A DNA stretch of 64,000 nucleotides. Origin: Pseudomonas sp. RIT-PI-q. Its GTDB lineage: Bacteria > Pseudomonadota > Gammaproteobacteria > Pseudomonadales > Pseudomonadaceae. How positions within the stretch are numbered: position 1 is the stretch's first letter; each line of letters starts with the position of its first letter. Below are positions 7,548 to 15,081 of this stretch, in pieces. The stretch spans positions 1 to 64,000 of the forward strand of contig NZ_LHPC01000077.1 in the NCBI RefSeq assembly GCF_001297125.1. The letters are read 5' to 3'. Made by a program: the position numbers and the translations under genes. The notes beneath the pieces were generated by a model, which ran no database searches, had not been told where the DNA came from, and saw only the letters and a program-made list of their open reading frames with translations.

Positions 7548-8290
7548 TTACCCCCTACGGAGATCAGGCCAGGCACGGCGACTTTCTTCTCGACGCCGCG
7601 CATCAGCAGCATCAGGCCCATGTTCAGGGTGAAGTAGATCAACGTTGCCAGGGTGAACGCTTCGAACAGGTTGGCGGAGAACTCGGCGGTCTGTTTGGTC
7701 TGTGCGAGCAACTCCATCAGGCCGATCAGCGAGGCCACGGAGGAGTTCTTGAAGACGTTGAGGAATTCCGAGGTGAGCGGCGGAATGATGATCCGGTAGG
7801 CTTGGGGCAGCAGCACGTTCCAGTAGATCTGCGGCAGCTTGAAGCCCATGGCACGAGCGGCCGCTTCCTGGCCGCGAGGCAGCGCCTGGATGCCGGTGCG
7901 CACTTGTTCGCAAACCCGTGCGGTGGTGAACAGGCCCAGGCATACCACGACGCTGAGGAAGGCCGAGGTGGTCGGGTTCAGGTCCTGTTTGTACCAGTCC
8001 TGCAAGTTCTGCGGCAGCAGGTCGGGCACCAGGAAGTACCAGATGAACAGCTGCACCAGCAGTGGCACGTTACGAAAGAGTTCGACGTAGCAGGTCGCGA
8101 TGCCCGACACGATGCGATTCGGCACCGTACGCATGACACCCAGCACCGAGCCCAGCAGCAGCGCGATGATCCAGGCAGCGACGGCGATGGCGATGGTCCA
8201 GCCCAAACCGGAGAGATACCAGTCGAAATAAATCTCGCTGCCCACGCCGGTGGACTTGAAGAACACGCCCCAGTCCCAGTTGTAATTCAT
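7544..8290 (-). CDS. aatQ: Acidic amino acid ABC transporter permease AatQ
   Basis: The 248-residue permease of the GltJ type has an N-terminal extension with a periplasmic segment before the first conserved helix, as in glutamate/aspartate permeases. The EAA motif is ALPRGQEAAARAMGFKLPQ near residues 140-158. A strong ribosome site (GAGGGGAGA) precedes ATG 8288-8290. A 190-base gap containing a stable hairpin separates it from the abundant binding-protein gene aatJ. Confidence 0.9.
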   Translation of the reverse strand: MNYNWDWGVFFKSTGVGSEIYFDWYLSGLGWTIAIAVAAWIIALLLGSVLGVMRTVPNRIVSGIATCYVELFRNVPLLVQLFIWYFLVPDLLPQNLQDWYKQDLNPTTSAFLSVVVCLGLFTTARVCEQVRTGIQALPRGQEAAARAMGFKLPQIYWNVLLPQAYRIIIPPLTSEFLNVFKNSSVASLIGLMELLAQTKQTAEFSANLFEAFTLATLIYFTLNMGLMLLMRGVEKKVAVPGLISVGGK

Positions 8291-8433
8291 TAGGGTCTCC
8301 CCTCAGATCGTTCGATGTACAAATGCCCGCCTGGGGAAACTCCGTTCCCGCCCGATTGAAAATCAGGCACACACGAGCGGCTCGACAGCCACCGGTTCGA
8401 GTGTTTCCAAAAATGCCAGCAGGGAGTGACAAC

Positions 8434-8463
8434 CTCCTGAAAGGGCAGAGGCCCTCTCAGGAG
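8434..8463 (-). terminator. Intercistronic hairpin between aatJ and aatQ
   Basis: CTCCTGA pairs with TCAGGAG, continued after one mismatch by AGGGC/GCCCT around an AGAG loop. There is no long T-tract. Such hairpins after periplasmic binding-protein genes commonly stabilise the upstream mRNA or cause partial termination, giving more binding protein than permease. That role is inferred. Confidence 0.6.
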
Positions 8464-8480
8464 ATAAGGTTAGTCAGAAA

Positions 8481-9395
8481 TCAGGATTTCTTGTCGTCAG
8501 CCGCTTTATCGGTCGGATTGGCGATCAACGCCTTGAGCTCGTCGCTCATCGGGAAGTTCAGGTTCAGGCCTTTAGGCGGGATAGGTTGCATGAACCATTT
8601 GTCGTAGATCTTGTTGATCTCGCCCGACTTGTAGGTCGCGATGATCGCGTCGTCGACCGCCTTCTTGAACGGCTCGTCGCCCTTGCGGACCATGCAACCG
8701 TAGATTTCGTAGGACTGTGGAGTACCGGTCACGGCCCAGTCATCGGCCTTCTTGGCCTTGGCGGCTTCACCGGCCAGCAAAGCGTCGTCCATCATGAAAG
8801 CAACGGCACGGCCGGTTTCCAGCATCTGGAAGGACTCGCCGTGGTCTTTGGCGGAGATGACGTTCATGCCCATTTGCTTGTCGGCGTTCATCGACTTGAG
8901 GATGCGCTCGGACGTGGTGCCCGCGGTGGTCACGACGTTCTTGCCTTTAAGGTCGTCGAAATCCTTGTACGCAGAGCCTTTTTTGGACAGCAGGCGCGTA
9001 CCGATTTCGAAGATGCCGACGGAGAAGGCCACTTGCTGCTGACGCTCGACGTTGTTGGTGGTGGAACCGCACTCGACGTCCACGGTGCCGTTCTGCACCA
9101 GCGGTATACGGGTTTGCGAAGTGACAAGGTTGTATTTGACCTGCAGGTTTGGCAAGTCCAGGTCTTTCTTGATGGCTTCGACGATTTTCAGCTGGATATC
9201 GTGGGAGTAGCCAACCGGTTTGCCGGAAGCGTCCGCGATATAGGAAAACGGAATGGATGCGTCACGATGCCCGAGGGTGATGACGCCGGACTCTTTGATC
9301 TTCTTCAGTGTGCCGGTGAGTTCGGCAGCGAAAACTGGAGTGCTAATCAGAGCGGCAGCAATGGCTGCGCCCAGGATATGGGGAACGATGCGCAT
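8481..9395 (-). CDS. aatJ: Periplasmic glutamate/aspartate-binding protein AatJ
   Basis: The 304-residue solute-binding protein has a Sec signal peptide (MRIVPHILGAAIAAALISTP, cleavage after VFA-A near 24) and an SBP_bac_3 fold with the pattern GVITLGHRDASIPFSYI and the ligand-binding stretch TTAGTTSERI. Length and sequence match GltI/AatJ of family-3 binding proteins. The start is ATG 9393-9395 with GAGGAAAA just upstream; longer frames would put a non-signal sequence in front of the signal peptide. It is the first gene of aatJQMP and is preceded by a sigma-54 promoter, consistent with control by AauR. Confidence 0.93.
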   Translation of the reverse strand: MRIVPHILGAAIAAALISTPVFAAELTGTLKKIKESGVITLGHRDASIPFSYIADASGKPVGYSHDIQLKIVEAIKKDLDLPNLQVKYNLVTSQTRIPLVQNGTVDVECGSTTNNVERQQQVAFSVGIFEIGTRLLSKKGSAYKDFDDLKGKNVVTTAGTTSERILKSMNADKQMGMNVISAKDHGESFQMLETGRAVAFMMDDALLAGEAAKAKKADDWAVTGTPQSYEIYGCMVRKGDEPFKKAVDDAIIATYKSGEINKIYDKWFMQPIPPKGLNLNFPMSDELKALIANPTDKAADDKKS

Positions 9396-9512
9396 CAAAT
9401 TTTCCTCGACATTGTTTTTTTTATGGAGCCAGTTCATCGGCCCTTTTTGTGCATCGAATGTCTGTCGGCTCCTGAAGGGTTGGCGCAACAAAGCATTCGT
9501 CCAAGAGTGTAG

Positions 9513-9528
9513 AGCATGACTCGTGCCA
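9513..9528 (-). promoter_or_regulatory. Sigma-54 (-24/-12) promoter of aatJ
   Basis: Read on the minus strand the sequence is TGGCACG-AGTC-ATGCT. The -24 element is perfect and the -12 element matches TTGCW at four of five positions with the exact four-base spacer. It lies about 120 bases upstream of the aatJ ATG. The local presence of AauR, a sigma-54 activator, strongly supports it. Confidence 0.85.
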
Positions 9529-9673
9529 GGCCAGGCATGACAGATCAAGTTATTGATTTATAAAGAAATTAAATATTTATGGCGCCGATTTGGCCACTGG
9601 ATAATCCGGTTAACCGAACCGACCGGCAGGTCGCGTTCGGAAAACCGAATGAAATCTCGACGTCAGCCGGATA

Positions 9674-11299
9674 TCAGCTGTATTTGCGCTTGTCCGGCGC
9701 TGGCGGGAAGTATTGGTACAACCAGGTTTCGCTCAACGTGCGGTCATGGGTGCGGATGAACAACCGCAATTCCACTGGCTCCACGCTGTCGTTGGTCGGA
9801 TACCAGTCGAACGTGATGCGGTAGCCCTTGATGTCATCGAGCACCAGCACGTTGAAGTCCTTGACCTGACCGTTCGAGCACGTGACCACCGGTTCGATCC
9901 CGGCGCCCTCTGGCAACCGGTCCAGACCGCCGCCCGTGAAATCCACGGCGAAGCGCCGCGCCCAGACTTCCGGATAATGCTCACCCGGTGCCCAGCCTTC
10001 GATGAAACCACCCATGCCCGAGCGGGTAGCATTCACTCGTGCCAGCGGCGTGCCGACCGGCGGCAGGGCGCTCCAGTAGAGCTTGTAGCCGTAGTTCAGC
10101 GAGTCGCCGGCAGCCACCGGTTTTTTTGGAGTCCAGAACGCAACGATGTTATCCAGGGTTTCGCCGGTCGTAGGAATTTCCAACAGATCGATAGAGCCTT
10201 CGCCCCATGCGGTTGTAGGCTCTACCCACAGGCTTGGGCGTTTGCTGTACCAGTCGACGGTGTCCTGATAGCTGTCGAACTCGTGATCGGTCTGTACCAG
10301 GCCGAAACCTTTCGGGTCGGTGTCGGCAAACGCGTTGAACTGCAGAGTGGCTGGGTTGTTCAGCGGACGGCAGATCCACTCACCGTTACCGCGCCACATG
10401 GCCAGACGGTCGGAGTCGTGGATCTGCGGGTGAATGGTGTCGCACATGCGCCGTTCATGGGTGCCGCAGCTGAACATGCTGGTCATCGGGGCGATGCCCA
10501 ATTGTTCGATGGCGGTGCGCGCATTGATGTGGGCGTCGATGGCCATGACTACCTGGCTGGCCTGGCAATCAATATCGAAACGGTAGGCGCCGGTGGCACT
10601 CGGCGAATCCAGCAGGGCATAGACCACGAAGCGCGTGCTGTCCTTGTCCGGCGTCTCGAACCAGAACTTGGTGAAGTCCGGAAACTCCTCACGCTTCTTG
10701 GCATAGGTATCAATCGCCAGGCCGCGCGCCGACAAACCGTACTGGCCGCTGGCATCTACCGCACGGAAATAGCTGGCGCCGAGGAAGGACAACACATCGT
10801 GTTGATCCAACTCGGGAGCCTTGAACAGCTTGAACCCGGAAAACCCTAGATCGGCGCCGAGCTGCTTGGTGTCGACTGTGGTTTTTTCATAGTTGAAAAG
10901 GGACGGGCGGAAATGCACCTCCCGCGCCTGACGCGTCTTGGGATCGACGCTGTACATGCGCACCGGCTGCTTGAACCCCATGCCGACGTGGAAAAACTGC
11001 ACATCCAGCTGACCGTTCAGATCATTCCAGAGGGAATGATTGCCGTCGTAGCGGATCGCGTTGAAATTCTGCGGCGTCATGGTCGCCAGCGTCGGCGGCA
11101 GCACTTGCTTGGTGTCTTGATAGCGATTGCCAGCGAGCTGCTTGGCTTGAATCTTCAAGGCTTCGAAGTCGAAAGCCTGGGCGTCGCCGTCGGCCGCGCC
11201 ATTACCGGCCCAGGCACGAGCGGCCAGGAGGCCACTGGCCGAAAGACCGGTGTAGGCCGCAATGGCCATGGACGCTTTGAGCAAATTCCTGCGGTGCAT
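9674..11299 (-). CDS. opgD: Periplasmic glucan biosynthesis protein OpgD (MdoD)
   Basis: The 541-residue protein starts with a twin-arginine signal (HRRNLLKASMAIAAYTGLSA), so it is exported folded by the Tat system, and continues with the OpgG/OpgD glucan-processing fold (QVLPPTLATMTPQNFNAI, FSCGTHERRMCDTIHPQIHD, CRPLNNPATLQFNAF). OpgD acts in the periplasm on the structure of osmoregulated periplasmic glucans. I prefer ATG 11297-11299 because it puts the RR motif next to the N-terminus with CAGG upstream; a TTG nine bases earlier is the alternative. It is monocistronic. Confidence 0.9.
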   Translation of the reverse strand: MHRRNLLKASMAIAAYTGLSASGLLAARAWAGNGAADGDAQAFDFEALKIQAKQLAGNRYQDTKQVLPPTLATMTPQNFNAIRYDGNHSLWNDLNGQLDVQFFHVGMGFKQPVRMYSVDPKTRQAREVHFRPSLFNYEKTTVDTKQLGADLGFSGFKLFKAPELDQHDVLSFLGASYFRAVDASGQYGLSARGLAIDTYAKKREEFPDFTKFWFETPDKDSTRFVVYALLDSPSATGAYRFDIDCQASQVVMAIDAHINARTAIEQLGIAPMTSMFSCGTHERRMCDTIHPQIHDSDRLAMWRGNGEWICRPLNNPATLQFNAFADTDPKGFGLVQTDHEFDSYQDTVDWYSKRPSLWVEPTTAWGEGSIDLLEIPTTGETLDNIVAFWTPKKPVAAGDSLNYGYKLYWSALPPVGTPLARVNATRSGMGGFIEGWAPGEHYPEVWARRFAVDFTGGGLDRLPEGAGIEPVVTCSNGQVKDFNVLVLDDIKGYRITFDWYPTNDSVEPVELRLFIRTHDRTLSETWLYQYFPPAPDKRKYS

Positions 11300-11712
11300 A
11301 AGTATCAACCTGTCGTGAACAATCCCGCGCCGTTCCTGGCACGTACTGGATCAAAAATAACGGTTCGGACATGCCTTCGGCCAAACGCAACGGACTCTAA
11401 ACAGATGCCAAATAGCTTAAACCGTTCGGTTGCGCAGGAAAAATGATTGATATCACCGTGACAGCGCGGCAATGAAACAAGAAATGTCGGTGAAGTTTTC
11501 CGACAGGACTTTCTGATTTATAGGGCATTTCTGCTTTTTTCGACTAATTACTCTAAAAACGCTTTTCAGCGCCGATTTACTTCCTATTCTATGGGCATGA
11601 CCGGTTTCGGCCCTTCAGGCCGGTGCGTTTCAGCGGGCACAGAGCGACTGCTGAAAGTAATAGGGCGATGCAGGTTTTTCAGATTTCTTTGACGTATAGA
11701 AGGACATCGTCC
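11300..11712. other. 413-base intergenic region between divergent genes
   Basis: This A/T-richer gap separates opgD (minus) from the small gene at 11713 (plus) and presumably holds both promoters. A TGGCACG at 11337-11343 lacks a -12 partner. I see no clear promoter, repeat or RNA gene. Confidence 0.5.
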
Positions 11713-11898
11713 ATGTCGAAAGTACAAGGCATCACTGAACTGTTGGGAATCCTTCCATGCCTGGTGACAGGGCGGCGCAGGCGTCGGCTGAATTCGGAGG
11801 AAATGAAATTGGTGGAACGGTATAGAGAGCTGTCGGAGAGCGACCGGATTGCAATGCGGTATCTGGTGGATGCGATGAGGAGTGTTTCAAGGTTTTGA
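11713..11898 (+). CDS. Conserved small protein, 61 residues, function unknown
   Basis: The ORF starts at ATG 11713 with AAGGA about nine bases upstream. It encodes a short hydrophobic start (ITELLGILPCLVTG), a strongly basic stretch (RRRRR at 25-30) and a charged helical C-terminal half containing LSESDRIAMRYLVDAM. The C-terminal pattern resembles the segment C-terminal to helix-turn-helix domains in small Pseudomonas regulators, but no DNA-binding domain is present. I recall close relatives in other Pseudomonas, so it is likely real. A frame open 30 codons further upstream has no ribosome site. A probable terminator follows at 12164. Confidence 0.6.
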   Translation: MSKVQGITELLGILPCLVTGRRRRRLNSEEMKLVERYRELSESDRIAMRYLVDAMRSVSRF

Positions 11899-11940
11899 GG
11901 AGGCGAAGGACCTGGCCGTACGCTGTGTTGCGGCCGCGGT

Positions 11941-12075
11941 CTGTAGCAGCTGGCGAAGCCTGCGTTCGGCTGCGCAGCAGTCGTAAAACCTGAGCGCACA
12001 GTCTTCCTGAAGCACCGCGCCGTCTGATTTCACGTCTGCTGCGCAGCCGAACGCAGGCTTCGCCAGCTGCTACAA
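11941..12075. repeat. Long palindromic repeat, CTGTAGCAGCTGGCGAAGCC type
   Basis: Left end CTGTAGCAGCTGGCGAAGCC and right end GGCTTCGCCAGCTGCTACA are inverted, continuing inward through CTGCGTTCGGCTGCGCAGC, around a ~55-base centre. Its GTAGCAGCTG ends relate it to the repeat at 34818-35025. It fills most of the 313-base gap between the 61-residue gene and the BRO-N gene. Confidence 0.85.
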
Positions 12076-12163
12076 AGTGCGTGTCTGTGCTGAGATAGGT
12101 GAGCAGCCTGAGGATTGATACTTTGGGCGGAGAACAAGGAGATTTGAGGAGCTGACTAACCAG

Positions 12164-12193
12164 AGGGGCGGACTGTGAAGCCTGCCCCTTTTT
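12164..12193 (+). terminator. Probable intrinsic terminator after the 61-residue gene
   Basis: AGGGGC (12164-12169) pairs with GCCCCT (12184-12189) around a 14-base loop with a weak inner GG/CC pairing, followed by a run of five T. Read on the plus strand it would end transcripts coming from 11713. It lies just beyond the stop of the BRO-N gene on the other strand. Confidence 0.5.
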
Positions 12194-12211
12194 CATTTAT
12201 TCACCCTGCCT

Positions 12212-12718
12212 TTAACTGCAAGTGCCCATGACCGTAAACGGCCGCTGTGCCTGCATCAGATCAGGCATGTCCCGCCACTTGATCCAGGCCTGATGCTGCC
12301 AATGCAGCAGCGGTACTGAGATGCCGGCCCACTGCAATGAACTCAGGCTGGGAGTGTTATCCACAGATGTCGCATTCGAATCACGCAGCATTGGCATAAC
12401 TTCGTTGCTTAGCCATTGACGCAAGTTTCGATTTTCCGGGATGTAATGGTGAACCAGAAGGGCGTACATCCCTGGCTCGCTGACCATCAGTGATTCGACG
12501 ATTTTGCCGTTCTTGAGCAGCCAGACGTATCGGCGCTGATCGGGATCGAGTTTCAGGGTGAGGCGTTGGTCAAGTGGGCAACCCATCAGACGACCGAGAT
12601 CCTGGACGCAGAACCAGGCTTGGTTGTCTTGCATCAAGGCGTGGAGGAAGCGGTTGTGGCGGGTGAAGACGGTTGGGGTGAAGCTGGAAAGGGGTGAGTT
12701 TTGAGCGTGCGTTGGCAT
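12212..12718 (-). CDS. BRO-N domain protein (phage antirepressor-like)
   Basis: The 168-residue protein contains a BRO-N domain at about 15-115. WFCVQDLGRLMGC and QRRYVWLLKNGKIVESLMVS are followed by GMYALLVHHYIPENRNLRQW and LSNEVMPMLRD, matching the N-terminal domain of phage P1-type Ant and baculovirus BRO proteins, which bind DNA or repressors. The C-terminal ~50 residues match nothing I know, and there is no ANT or KilA-C domain. The start is ATG 12716-12718, with the ribosome site GGAAG seven bases upstream. The frame stays open 63 codons further upstream through the structured leader. A lone antirepressor-like gene without other phage genes suggests a domesticated immunity or regulatory module. 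Confidence 0.8.
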   Translation of the reverse strand: MPTHAQNSPLSSFTPTVFTRHNRFLHALMQDNQAWFCVQDLGRLMGCPLDQRLTLKLDPDQRRYVWLLKNGKIVESLMVSEPGMYALLVHHYIPENRNLRQWLSNEVMPMLRDSNATSVDNTPSLSSLQWAGISVPLLHWQHQAWIKWRDMPDLMQAQRPFTVMGTCS

Positions 12719-12985
12719 GAAATGACTTCCGTTTTGATATGGAAAGTCGCCATCAACCCTTCGACAGGTTGGGTGGCGAACCGAGTGGCGTTCGAAGTCG
12801 GGCCCCTTCCAGAAAAACGGAAGCCAAAAGGCCCGCCCCCCACGCCCCGCCATAAAGCAGAACTGACGGCATAAAACAGTCGCAGTTCTATGGGGGCACG
12901 CAAGCACCGTTTTGACTTTTTCCGGCTTCGACCCCGGGTCGCTGATTTGGCAGCGACGAGGTAAAGCCTATCGTTCTGGCGCACG
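12719..12985 (-). ncRNA. Structured leader of the BRO-N gene, C4-antisense-like
   Basis: Read on the minus strand, the leader can form several hairpins. GTCGCTG/CAGCGAC (12938-12957) and AGAACTG/CAGTTCT (12859-12889) are perfect 7-bp stems; CTTCC/GGAAG lies at 12806-12823 and CAACC/GGTTG near 12754-12771. The segment CTTCCGTTTT (12814-12823) is perfectly complementary to AAAACGGAAG (12726-12735), which includes the BRO-N ribosome binding site. The nonamer TCAAAACGG occurs both at that site and at 12908-12916. This resembles the C4 RNA that represses ant in P1-like phages. An overlapping frame at 12634-12984 (GTG start) is open but unproven. Whether the RNA is made separately is unknown. Confidence 0.5.
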
Positions 12986-13077
12986 CGGCGCCAAGTCTAC
13001 TCTGGCGACGGTTGTTGTAGGAATTGGTGTTCTGGTTAGAAGGGCTGATCTGTAGGAATTGCCTGTTTTTGCATGAA

Positions 13078-13099
13078 GTGCGGTGAAGCAACGCCGCAC
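13078..13099. promoter_or_regulatory. Inverted repeat upstream of rloA, possible operator
   Basis: GTGCGG (13078-13083) and CCGCAC (13094-13099) are inverted around ten bases, ending 55 bases before the rloA ATG. It is too short to be confident; it could be an operator or an RNA hairpin in the leader. Confidence 0.3.
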
Positions 13100-13154
13100 C
13101 TGAAGTTTTTCCTATAGGTTTTCTGCCTTCAGTCATGAACTGCAGGTTTGCTAC

Positions 13155-14408
13155 ATGTTGATCGAGTTTTCGGTTGCCAATTATCGCTCCTTCCGTGAGA
13201 AGCAGACCCTGTCCATGGCTGCGACGCCGCGCCTGAGCAAAAAACGCAATGTATTCAAACCACCCGTAAAGGGAGAAAAACTGCCGGACTTGTTGAAGGT
13301 GGCCGCGATTTACGGACCCAATGCGTCCGGCAAATCTTCGCTGATTCGGGCGATGGGGATCATGGGGCATTTGCTCGCCTCTACAACGACTTCAAATGAT
13401 GAACCTCTGCCGGTTTCACCGTTTCGTTTTGACCCGCAGCTCAAGGACGCCCCCAGTTTCTTTGAGTACAACTTCATTCAAGGCAGGCTCCGCTATCGGT
13501 TTGTTCTGCGCATGACGGCGCAGCGGATAACCGAGGAGCAATTGGTTTCCTACCCCAATGGCAAAGAAACGCTGCTGTATGAGCGTCGCTTTGATGATGA
13601 AAGGGAGCGCTATGTTTTTGGCTCAAGCCTTGAAGGTGGCGAAGAAGTTCACAACGCCTGGCGGCGTTTGACGAGCCCGAAGATGTTGTTTATTTCGCAG
13701 GCGGTTGCGAACAGTAGCGAGGAGCTGACGCAATTGCGGGGGCCGTTCAGCTGGTTTCAAACCGGTCTGCTCGTTATTGAACAGAACAACATGATGGGGC
13801 TGTCAGCAGCGTCCATCAGGTTCCTTCGAATGGCTTCGGATTACACGAGCGATTTGCGCGACTTTCTAAAGGAAGTGGACATTCCGGTGTCAGCGATCCA
13901 ACTCAATACCGAGGATGCAGAGTCTGTTCAACGCGCTAAAAAACTCACCCTCAAGGAGTTCTTTGCCGCAGCCCAAAAAGACAAAGTCACCCTGACGCAC
14001 ACAAGTCTTTTAGGCAAAGCCGAGTTTGATTTTTCCGAGGAGTCTGGTGGTACGAAAAACCTGATCGGATTCTGGCTGCCCTGGTTCATGATCAATCACG
14101 CCGATGGGAGCGGAATCCTTGTTGTCGACGAGTTGGACAGCAGCATTCACCCCTCAATCGTCGCTGGCCTGATTGAGAAACACCTGAACAGTGGGTTGGA
14201 TACTCAGCTGATCTTTTCCACTCACGACACACATCTAATGGACGCCAAAGCGCTTCGGCGCGATCAGTTCTGGATCACCGAACGAGATGCTAACGGCGCA
14301 ACCGGCCTTTTCTCTGTTCATGATTTTGAAGGACGGGAAGGGGAGGACGTCGAGAAACGCTACTTTGAAGGGCGTTATCGCGGGTTGCCATTGATGAGGC
14401 GGGGTTGA
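13155..14408 (+). CDS. RloA-type AAA/ABC ATPase (AbiLi-like), putative phage defence
   Basis: The 417-residue ATPase belongs to the COG1106 family. It starts with the typical FSVANYRSFREKQTLSM and has Walker A GPNASGKSS at 54-62, an ABC-type signature ESGGTKNL around 296-302, Walker B GILVVDELDS with DE at 325-326, and the H-loop STHD with His at 357. The hairpin between Walker A and signature is short, as in small SMC/RecF-like ATPases. It overlaps a gene for an RloB-domain protein; this pair corresponds to the AbiL abortive-infection type systems. Base composition is visibly more A/T-rich than the neighbours, suggesting acquisition. The trigger is unknown. Confidence 0.85.
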   Translation: MLIEFSVANYRSFREKQTLSMAATPRLSKKRNVFKPPVKGEKLPDLLKVAAIYGPNASGKSSLIRAMGIMGHLLASTTTSNDEPLPVSPFRFDPQLKDAPSFFEYNFIQGRLRYRFVLRMTAQRITEEQLVSYPNGKETLLYERRFDDERERYVFGSSLEGGEEVHNAWRRLTSPKMLFISQAVANSSEELTQLRGPFSWFQTGLLVIEQNNMMGLSAASIRFLRMASDYTSDLRDFLKEVDIPVSAIQLNTEDAESVQRAKKLTLKEFFAAAQKDKVTLTHTSLLGKAEFDFSEESGGTKNLIGFWLPWFMINHADGSGILVVDELDSSIHPSIVAGLIEKHLNSGLDTQLIFSTHDTHLMDAKALRRDQFWITERDANGATGLFSVHDFEGREGEDVEKRYFEGRYRGLPLMRRG

Positions 14409-14410
14409 TC

Positions 14411-15037
14411 GTGGCGCGCTCGATACGCTTGTTTGATCGTAAGGCTCCGCGCTTCAAGCCTCAACCCAAAGTGCTAATCCTCTGTGAAGACAGCAAGTCA
14501 GGAAAGCGATATCTGGAGGAAGCTGCCTTTCACTTCCGCGCTAACGCTCAGGTTGAAATTGCTCACTGTGGGGTAACACACCCAAGTGGCATTGTGGAAA
14601 AAGCGATCATCCGTCAGAAACGCTTCGACAAGGTGTTCTGTGTATTGGATCGCGACACGCATCTGTGCTTTGAGCGGGCAATAAATCTGGCGAGGCCGCA
14701 TCTAAAAATCAATGTCATCGCTTCATACCCCTGTTTTGAGTTTTGGCTGCTTTTACACTTCGGTTTCAATCGAAAGCCCTTTCGAGCGGTCGGGAAGCAT
14801 TCTCCAGGCCACTTAGTGGCCAGAAGTCTCAGAGAGAAACCCAACATGGATAAATATGAGAAGGGTGAAAACAACAACTATTTTGCACAACTCTTGGGTG
14901 AGCCATTTCAAAGGGCACGCGCTTTAGCACCAAAGATTATCGAGGACGTCGCTGTCAGCGGCGAACCCAACCCCAGCACCGAAATCCACCTGCTGATGGA
15001 TGAATTCGAAACCCTCTCCAAGCCTCAAGCCATCTAG
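14411..15037 (+). CDS. RloB-domain protein (AbiLii-like), putative effector nuclease
   Basis: The 208-residue protein has the RloB motifs in order: ILCEDSKSGKRYLEE (acidic residue E26), VFCVLDRDTH (DRD at 80-82) and YPCFEFWLLLHF (107-117). The acidic residues form a TOPRIM-like metal site, so a nuclease-type effector is plausible but not shown. GTG 14411-14413 is preferred as start because GAGGCGGGG lies upstream; a TTG at 14405 overlaps the rloA stop. It is the second gene of the rloA-rloB pair; in comparable systems the ATPase restrains the effector until infection. Confidence 0.8.
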   Translation: MARSIRLFDRKAPRFKPQPKVLILCEDSKSGKRYLEEAAFHFRANAQVEIAHCGVTHPSGIVEKAIIRQKRFDKVFCVLDRDTHLCFERAINLARPHLKINVIASYPCFEFWLLLHFGFNRKPFRAVGKHSPGHLVARSLREKPNMDKYEKGENNNYFAQLLGEPFQRARALAPKIIEDVAVSGEPNPSTEIHLLMDEFETLSKPQAI

Positions 15038-15081
15038 CATCACGAACCCTGCCCGCATCACTGCGAGCAGGGCAAGCGTCG

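Noticed and set aside
9889..9905. GGTTCGATCCC resembling a tRNA T-arm
   Set aside because: It lies inside the opgD coding region with no acceptor stem, D-arm or anticodon arm around it.
11337..11343. TGGCACG as a sigma-54 -24 element upstream of opgD or the small gene
   Set aside because: The expected -12 element at the right distance reads CTGGA with no GC, so it is not a sigma-54 promoter.
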